Source: an uncultured Pseudanabaenaceae cyanobacterium (lineage in GTDB: Bacteria; Cyanobacteriota; Cyanobacteriia; PCC-9006; JAAUQQ01). From it: 37,539 nucleotides of DNA. The DNA is taken from the NCBI GenBank assembly GCA_938017515.1, contig CALIJJ010000043.1, positions 1-37,539 of the forward strand. The letters are read 5' to 3'. Every line of letters starts with the position of its first letter. Within the stretch, counting starts at the first letter, position 1. A program made the translations under genes and the position numbers. Below are positions 34,128 through 37,539 of the stretch, piece after piece. Below the pieces are notes generated by a model, which was given only the letters and a program-made list of their open reading frames with translations, searched no databases and was not told the DNA's origin.

Positions 34128-34970
34128 CTAGGAAGCAGAGACTGCCATGGCTTCAACCAAGACCGGAGCGCCCTCTAAAGCAGGTCGCCTCAGTTCCAAA
34201 CTCTCATAAAACTCTCGCTGCATCAGCTCAACCTTGCCCTGGGCAGAAAGAAATAGAAGCGCCCAGAAGACACCCACCCGGTCAACATTTTTACTGAATG
34301 TATTGCTGGGACTACGGTGCCAAATGCGAACCAGTTCATCGAAGTCAAACCAACCATCGGTGCGAATGGGCAGCTTGGGCCAGCGCTGTTCAATAAATTC
34401 GCCGAGGCTATCCGCCATCTCAGACAGGTTTTCCTGGTGGGCGAGTTGAGAAATGGCACGAATCGCCTGACTTCGAGATTGCTGTCGGACGCGCGTCTTG
34501 GGCCTGGGGACGGTGGGCAATTCCATGGCGGCAGCCATGACTTCGAGCTGCTCAATTAGCTCAGCGAGGGTCACACGTCGTTGCTGGGGCGGACGGGCGA
34601 CGGCACGACGGCGCAGTTGGCGTTCAAGATTACTGGGCAGACGAATCACATCATCTTCCGGGAAATCCATATCACCAAAGGCTTCTTCCTCTTCCTGCTC
34701 TTCCTCTTCCTGCACCAGGGTGTCTGCCTTCAGCAGAACGAGCATGGAAGCGTAGAGAAAAGCCTGACCGGATTCGGAGAGGTCTGCTTCATAGCGATTG
34801 CGACCAAAGCTCCCCTGGGCTTTGGTGAAATAGCCTGACAAATCATCTAACTGAAGTTCTGCCAAGAAGCGATCGATCACGTCAATAACCTTGACGTTCC
34901 AGGGGTCAATTTCGCCCTGTTCAGCCATGTCAATCAGAAGTGAAATCGCACGTTGGGCGGGAGAAACCAT
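34128..34970 (-). CDS. scpA: Segregation and condensation protein ScpA
   Basis: The 280-residue product has the ScpA/kleisin layout. The N-terminal helical domain binds the SMC neck (LIDMAEQGEIDPWNVKVIDV at 12-31, ASMLVLLKADTLVQ), a very acidic linker (EEEEQEEEEAFGD, 88-100) follows, and a C-terminal winged helix binds the SMC head (WALLFLSAQGKVELMQREFY). ScpA bridges the SMC dimer with ScpB in chromosome condensation; neither scpB nor smc is in this window. The start gives MVSPAQRAISLLID; relatives often begin a little upstream, but no better start is visible. Confidence 0.93.
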   Translation of the reverse strand: MVSPAQRAISLLIDMAEQGEIDPWNVKVIDVIDRFLAELQLDDLSGYFTKAQGSFGRNRYEADLSESGQAFLYASMLVLLKADTLVQEEEEQEEEEAFGDMDFPEDDVIRLPSNLERQLRRRAVARPPQQRRVTLAELIEQLEVMAAAMELPTVPRPKTRVRQQSRSQAIRAISQLAHQENLSEMADSLGEFIEQRWPKLPIRTDGWFDFDELVRIWHRSPSNTFSKNVDRVGVFWALLFLSAQGKVELMQREFYESLELRRPALEGAPVLVEAMAVSAS

Positions 34971-35260
34971 AGCAGGGGCGATGCAGTTGCAAAAGTGAAG
35001 AGGCTTGCGCTGGTAATGTAGCAGACTGTTGACAAACGCAATGACGTAAATGCGTAATTTATGTGGGTAACACGTTAAAAATCGGCGTTAGCACTGAATT
35101 TATGACAACTCCAGAAAACATCTTCTGAAGACTGAAAGCGCTAGTGGCTTTATCGTAATCCCTGTTGCCGAAAATGGGTACTCATGTACCTATTTGTTGA
35201 CGAAGTCTGGGTTGATGTCGGATTGACAGGGCTCAAGGCTGGCAGAAGCAAGCCATGGTC

Positions 35261-35296
35261 AGAACAAAGGCCAAAACAAAGGCCAGAACAAAGCCC
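35261..35296. repeat. 12-bp tandem repeat, three units
   Basis: Units AGAACAAAGGCC (35261-35272), AAAACAAAGGCC (35273-35284) and AGAACAAAGCCC (35285-35296) differ by one base from the consensus at most. They lie just beyond the ndhD terminator. Confidence 0.85.
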
Positions 35297-35303
35297 TCCA
35301 ATG

Positions 35304-35342
35304 AAAAAGGAAGCGGGGGCGATCGCCCCCGCTTCCTTTTTT
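35304..35342 (-). terminator. Perfect palindromic terminator of ndhD with HIP1 at its apex
   Basis: A 38-base perfect palindrome (arms 35304-35322 and 35323-35341) is centred on GCGATCGC, with stem core GGAAGCGGGGGC and AAAAA/TTTTT ends. On the minus strand it ends in five T about 100 bases after the ndhD stop. With no unpaired loop bases in the DNA palindrome, the RNA apex must open the HIP1 core. Confidence 0.88.
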
Positions 35343-35438
35343 ACGGTTCTGCTCATCATGAGCCCCATCAACTCAACCGTTATCCAACGGTTTGAGCCGA
35401 AGATAATGGATTGAGTCGAAAACAATTACCCCACAGGA

Positions 35439-37034
35439 CTACTGCAAGCTGGGTGCCTCAAGGACAGCCACGGGCTGACCCTGGAACTGCTGACTGGGCG
35501 CATCAGCAGTTTGCACCAGGCCCGGAACGGCTGCCCGAAGACGCTGGGTGAGCGCATCGGTGCTTGACGCATAGATTTGCGTAATGGCCTTGGGATAGAG
35601 GCCAATGCCGATGATGGGAATGAGGAGGCAGGTGATGATGTAGATCTCGCGAGGCTCTGCATCAACCAAGACTTCGTGACTCGTCAGCTCCTCATTTTCA
35701 GGGCCGTAGAAGATTTCCCGCAGCATCGACAGGAGATAAATCGGAGTCAAGACAACGCCGATGGCAGCCAAGGAGACGCCGACGATGCGGAAGGTGAGCG
35801 AGTAGGCATCACTGGTGGCAAAGCCGACGAAGACCATCAGCTCTGCAACGAAACCACTCATGCCCGGCAGGGCTAGGGATGCCATGGTGCAAGCCGTCCA
35901 CAGGGCAAACATTTTGTTCATCTTCTGGCCGACACCGCCCATCTCATCCAGCATGAGCGTATGGGTGCGATCGTAGGTTGCCCCCACCAGGAAGAACAGG
36001 CTGGCCCCAATCAAGCCGTGGGAGACCATCTGCAACATCATGCCGGTGATGCCCAGATTGGTGAAAGAAGCCAGGCCAATCAGCACAAAACCCATGTGGG
36101 AAATCGACGAATAGGCGATCTTCCGCTTGAGATTGCGTTGGGCAAAGGATGTCAGCGCCGCGTAGACGATGTTGACAATGCCCAAAATAATCAGCACTGG
36201 GGCGAACTTGGCGTGGGCCTCCGGCAACATCCCCGCATTCATGCGCAGCAGGGCATAGCCCCCCATTTTGAGCAGGATGCCCGCCAGCAGCATGTGTACC
36301 GGAGCCGTTGCTTCACCGTGGGCATCGGGTAGCCAGGTGTGGAACGGGATAATCGGGAGTTTGACACCGTAGGCGATCAAAAAGCCGGTGTAGACCAGGA
36401 GCTCAAAGCCCAGGGTGTAGTTCTTGGCGGCCAATGCCTGGAAGTCAAAGGTGATGGTGTCACCGTAGAAGGCCATGGCCAGGCCCGCGACCAGGATGAA
36501 CAGCGAGCTACCTGCGGTGTAAAGAATGAACTTAGTGGCCGCATAGAACCGCTTCTTGCCGCCCCAGATGGACAGCAGCAGATAGACCGGAATCAGCTCC
36601 AGCTCCCAGGTCAGGAAGAAGAGCAGCATATCCTGAACGGCAAATACTGCAATCTGCGCACCGTACATGGTGAGCAGGAGGAAGTAGAACAGCTTGGGTT
36701 TCATGGTCACGGGCCAAGCCGCAAGCATTGCCAGCGTCGTGATGAAGCCCGTGAGCAGGATCAGCGGCATGGAAATACCGTCGGCCCCGACAGACCAATT
36801 AAGGCCAATCTGAGGCGCCCAGGCGTAGCTTTCGACCATCTGCAAGCCGGGTTCACTCAGGCTGTACTGGGTGCAGAAGGCGTAAATAATCAGAACAAAA
36901 TCGAGTAGCCCCACCACCAGGGAGTACCACCGCACGGTCTGGCCGCCTTTGTCCGGCAAAAGCGGAATGAGCAGGGCCGCTGCGATCGGAAACAGGATGA
37001 TGGTCGTCAGCCAAGGAAACGTTGCTGCATCCAT
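35439..37034 (-). CDS. ndhD: NAD(P)H-quinone oxidoreductase subunit 4 (NdhD1-type)
   Basis: The 531-residue product is a proton-pumping antiporter-like subunit of photosynthetic complex I, with about 14 membrane segments. It carries the conserved Glu E144 ([20 protein letters not shown]), Lys K225 ([20 protein letters not shown]) and further KMGGYALLR and [14 protein letters not shown] segments. NDH-1 with NdhD1 takes part in respiration and cyclic electron flow around photosystem I, as opposed to the NdhD3/D4 CO2-uptake forms. The D1-type call rests on overall sequence and length and is moderately sure. No ndhF lies beside it in the window. The C-terminal tail is hydrophilic. Confidence 0.95.
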   Translation of the reverse strand: MDAATFPWLTTIILFPIAAALLIPLLPDKGGQTVRWYSLVVGLLDFVLIIYAFCTQYSLSEPGLQMVESYAWAPQIGLNWSVGADGISMPLILLTGFITTLAMLAAWPVTMKPKLFYFLLLTMYGAQIAVFAVQDMLLFFLTWELELIPVYLLLSIWGGKKRFYAATKFILYTAGSSLFILVAGLAMAFYGDTITFDFQALAAKNYTLGFELLVYTGFLIAYGVKLPIIPFHTWLPDAHGEATAPVHMLLAGILLKMGGYALLRMNAGMLPEAHAKFAPVLIILGIVNIVYAALTSFAQRNLKRKIAYSSISHMGFVLIGLASFTNLGITGMMLQMVSHGLIGASLFFLVGATYDRTHTLMLDEMGGVGQKMNKMFALWTACTMASLALPGMSGFVAELMVFVGFATSDAYSLTFRIVGVSLAAIGVVLTPIYLLSMLREIFYGPENEELTSHEVLVDAEPREIYIITCLLIPIIGIGLYPKAITQIYASSTDALTQRLRAAVPGLVQTADAPSQQFQGQPVAVLEAPSLQ

Positions 37035-37227
37035 CGCAAAAGTCTCGAAAATTCCGAGGTCACAAGTCTTACATCACTCACGCTATCGATGATCCCCATT
37101 TCCGAACGGAGGTATTAAGGAAATTTAATTATGGGTCAAGCCCTGAGGGACTATTCGGTAACGTAATATTGCGTTTTGCGACTGATTGGGAAGCTGCCGA
37201 GGTCCTGGCTGGTGGTGGTTTGAGTCT

Positions 37228-37262
37228 GTTTAGCGTTCCCTGTGGGAAAACAGGCGTTAAAC
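37228..37262. terminator. Hairpin at the 3' end of the FG-GAP-repeat gene
   Basis: Arms GTTTAGCG (37228-37235) and CGTTAAAC (37255-37262, one G-T pair) enclose a second stem CCTGT/ACAGG (37239-37243, 37250-37254) with loop GGGAAA. It overlaps the stop codon of the gene at the window edge. There is no T-run, so a terminator role is only possible. Confidence 0.35.
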
Positions 37263-37539
37263 GATGGGAGTCGTCCTGGTTTCTTGGACCGTTGCGCCGT
37301 TCATCTGCCAGATTTCTAGGGTGCTGCCGGTTTGCCAAGCGATGTCATCGCGATTGTCTTGGTTGTAATCGCCAATGCCCATGAATGTTCTTCCGCTCCC
37401 TAGGGTTTGGCTGTCGGCGAGACTGGTGATTGTGTCACCGTTCAAAAATCCAAGGCGCGTTTGTCCTGCGCCGTTGAGCCATAGGAATTCTGCTGTTCCA
37501 TTGCCATCAAAGTCTCCGGCGCCGAGGAGCTGATAGCCA
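37257..37539 (-). CDS. FG-GAP/VCBS-repeat protein (C-terminal part, cut by window edge)
   Basis: The minus strand is open from the window end to the stop at 37259-37257, giving the last ~93 residues. Two beta-propeller-type repeats are visible: LLGAGDFDGNGTAEFLWLNG and, about 46 residues on, FMGIGDYNQDNRDDIAWQTG followed by STLEIWQMNG. The D-x-D-x-N-x-x-x-E/D pattern is the calcium-binding loop of FG-GAP/VCBS repeats, common in large secreted or surface proteins of cyanobacteria. The N-terminus, and so secretion signals and other domains, lies outside the window. Confidence 0.85.
   Translation of the reverse strand, partial: GYQLLGAGDFDGNGTAEFLWLNGAGQTRLGFLNGDTITSLADSQTLGSGRTFMGIGDYNQDNRDDIAWQTGSTLEIWQMNGATVQETRTTPIV

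Larger units (their letters stand above)
34971..35438. other. scpA-ndhD gap (468 bp) with terminator and repeats
   Basis: It holds the scpA promoter region, a small palindrome GGTACTCATGTACC near 35178, a 12-base tandem repeat (35261-35296) and the ndhD terminator (35304-35341). Open frames on both strands here are built from these repeats and show no protein features. Confidence 0.6.

Noticed and set aside
35150..35425. Open frames on both strands over the ndhD terminator region
   Set aside because: They are read from the 12-base repeat and the palindromic terminator; their peptides (for example repeated GLCSGLCFGLC) reflect the repeats.

Overview
This is cyanobacterial chromosomal DNA. It carries a phycobilisome rod-core linker (cpcG), an NDH-1 subunit of the NdhD1 type, both sulfolipid genes (sqdB, sqdX), a cyanobacterial group 2 sigma factor and a CugP-type sugar nucleotidyltransferase. 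By eye there are also roughly thirty copies of the HIP1 octamer GCGATCGC, an abundance typical of cyanobacteria. I cannot name the genus. I see no rRNA, tRNA, CRISPR array, integrase or transposase.

Layout. 1-3954 (minus): type IV pilus motor genes pilB, pilT and the start of pilC, transcribed pilB>pilT>pilC. 4452-10450 (plus): the proteostasis block grpE, dnaK, dnaJ, then a TusA-family protein and rsgA in tight coupling. 10658-15064 (minus): mutY, a DUF760 protein, a group 2 sigma factor, a small conserved protein and cpcG. 15200-17074 (plus): an OmpR-type regulator and its histidine kinase, convergent with a subtilisin-like protease (17088-18722, minus). 19035-23678 (plus): a small membrane protein, a receptor-type protein ending in a class III cyclase homology domain, an MscS-type channel with a cyclic-nucleotide-binding fold, and a DUF6882-like protein.

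23737-27803 (minus) is the most accessory-looking stretch. It holds a cyanobacterial membrane protein, a decayed VOC/glyoxalase fragment, a helical-repeat protein, a broken paralogue of it, and a BrnT/BrnA toxin-antitoxin pair. 27819-30407 (minus) holds sqdB and sqdX. Then come a DEP-domain protein (plus), an orphan C-terminal coding remnant (plus), a threonine-dehydratase-like PLP enzyme, cugP, scpA and ndhD (all minus). The window ends inside an FG-GAP/VCBS-repeat protein (minus).

How genes work together: GrpE, DnaK and DnaJ form one chaperone cycle. PilB and PilT are the antagonistic extension and retraction motors acting through PilC. CugP probably makes UDP-glucose, SqdB converts it to UDP-sulfoquinovose and SqdX transfers that sugar to diacylglycerol, so most of the sulfolipid pathway lies within 6 kb.

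The most unusual object is the gene pair at 19449-23060. The cyclase domain has lost both metal-binding aspartates and both transition-state residues but keeps the putative base-recognition Lys and Asp. The channel three bases downstream has a cyclic-nucleotide fold in which the canonical phosphate-binding arginine is serine. Together they look like a sensor-channel module derived from a cyclase/cNMP-channel pair that may no longer use cAMP or cGMP.
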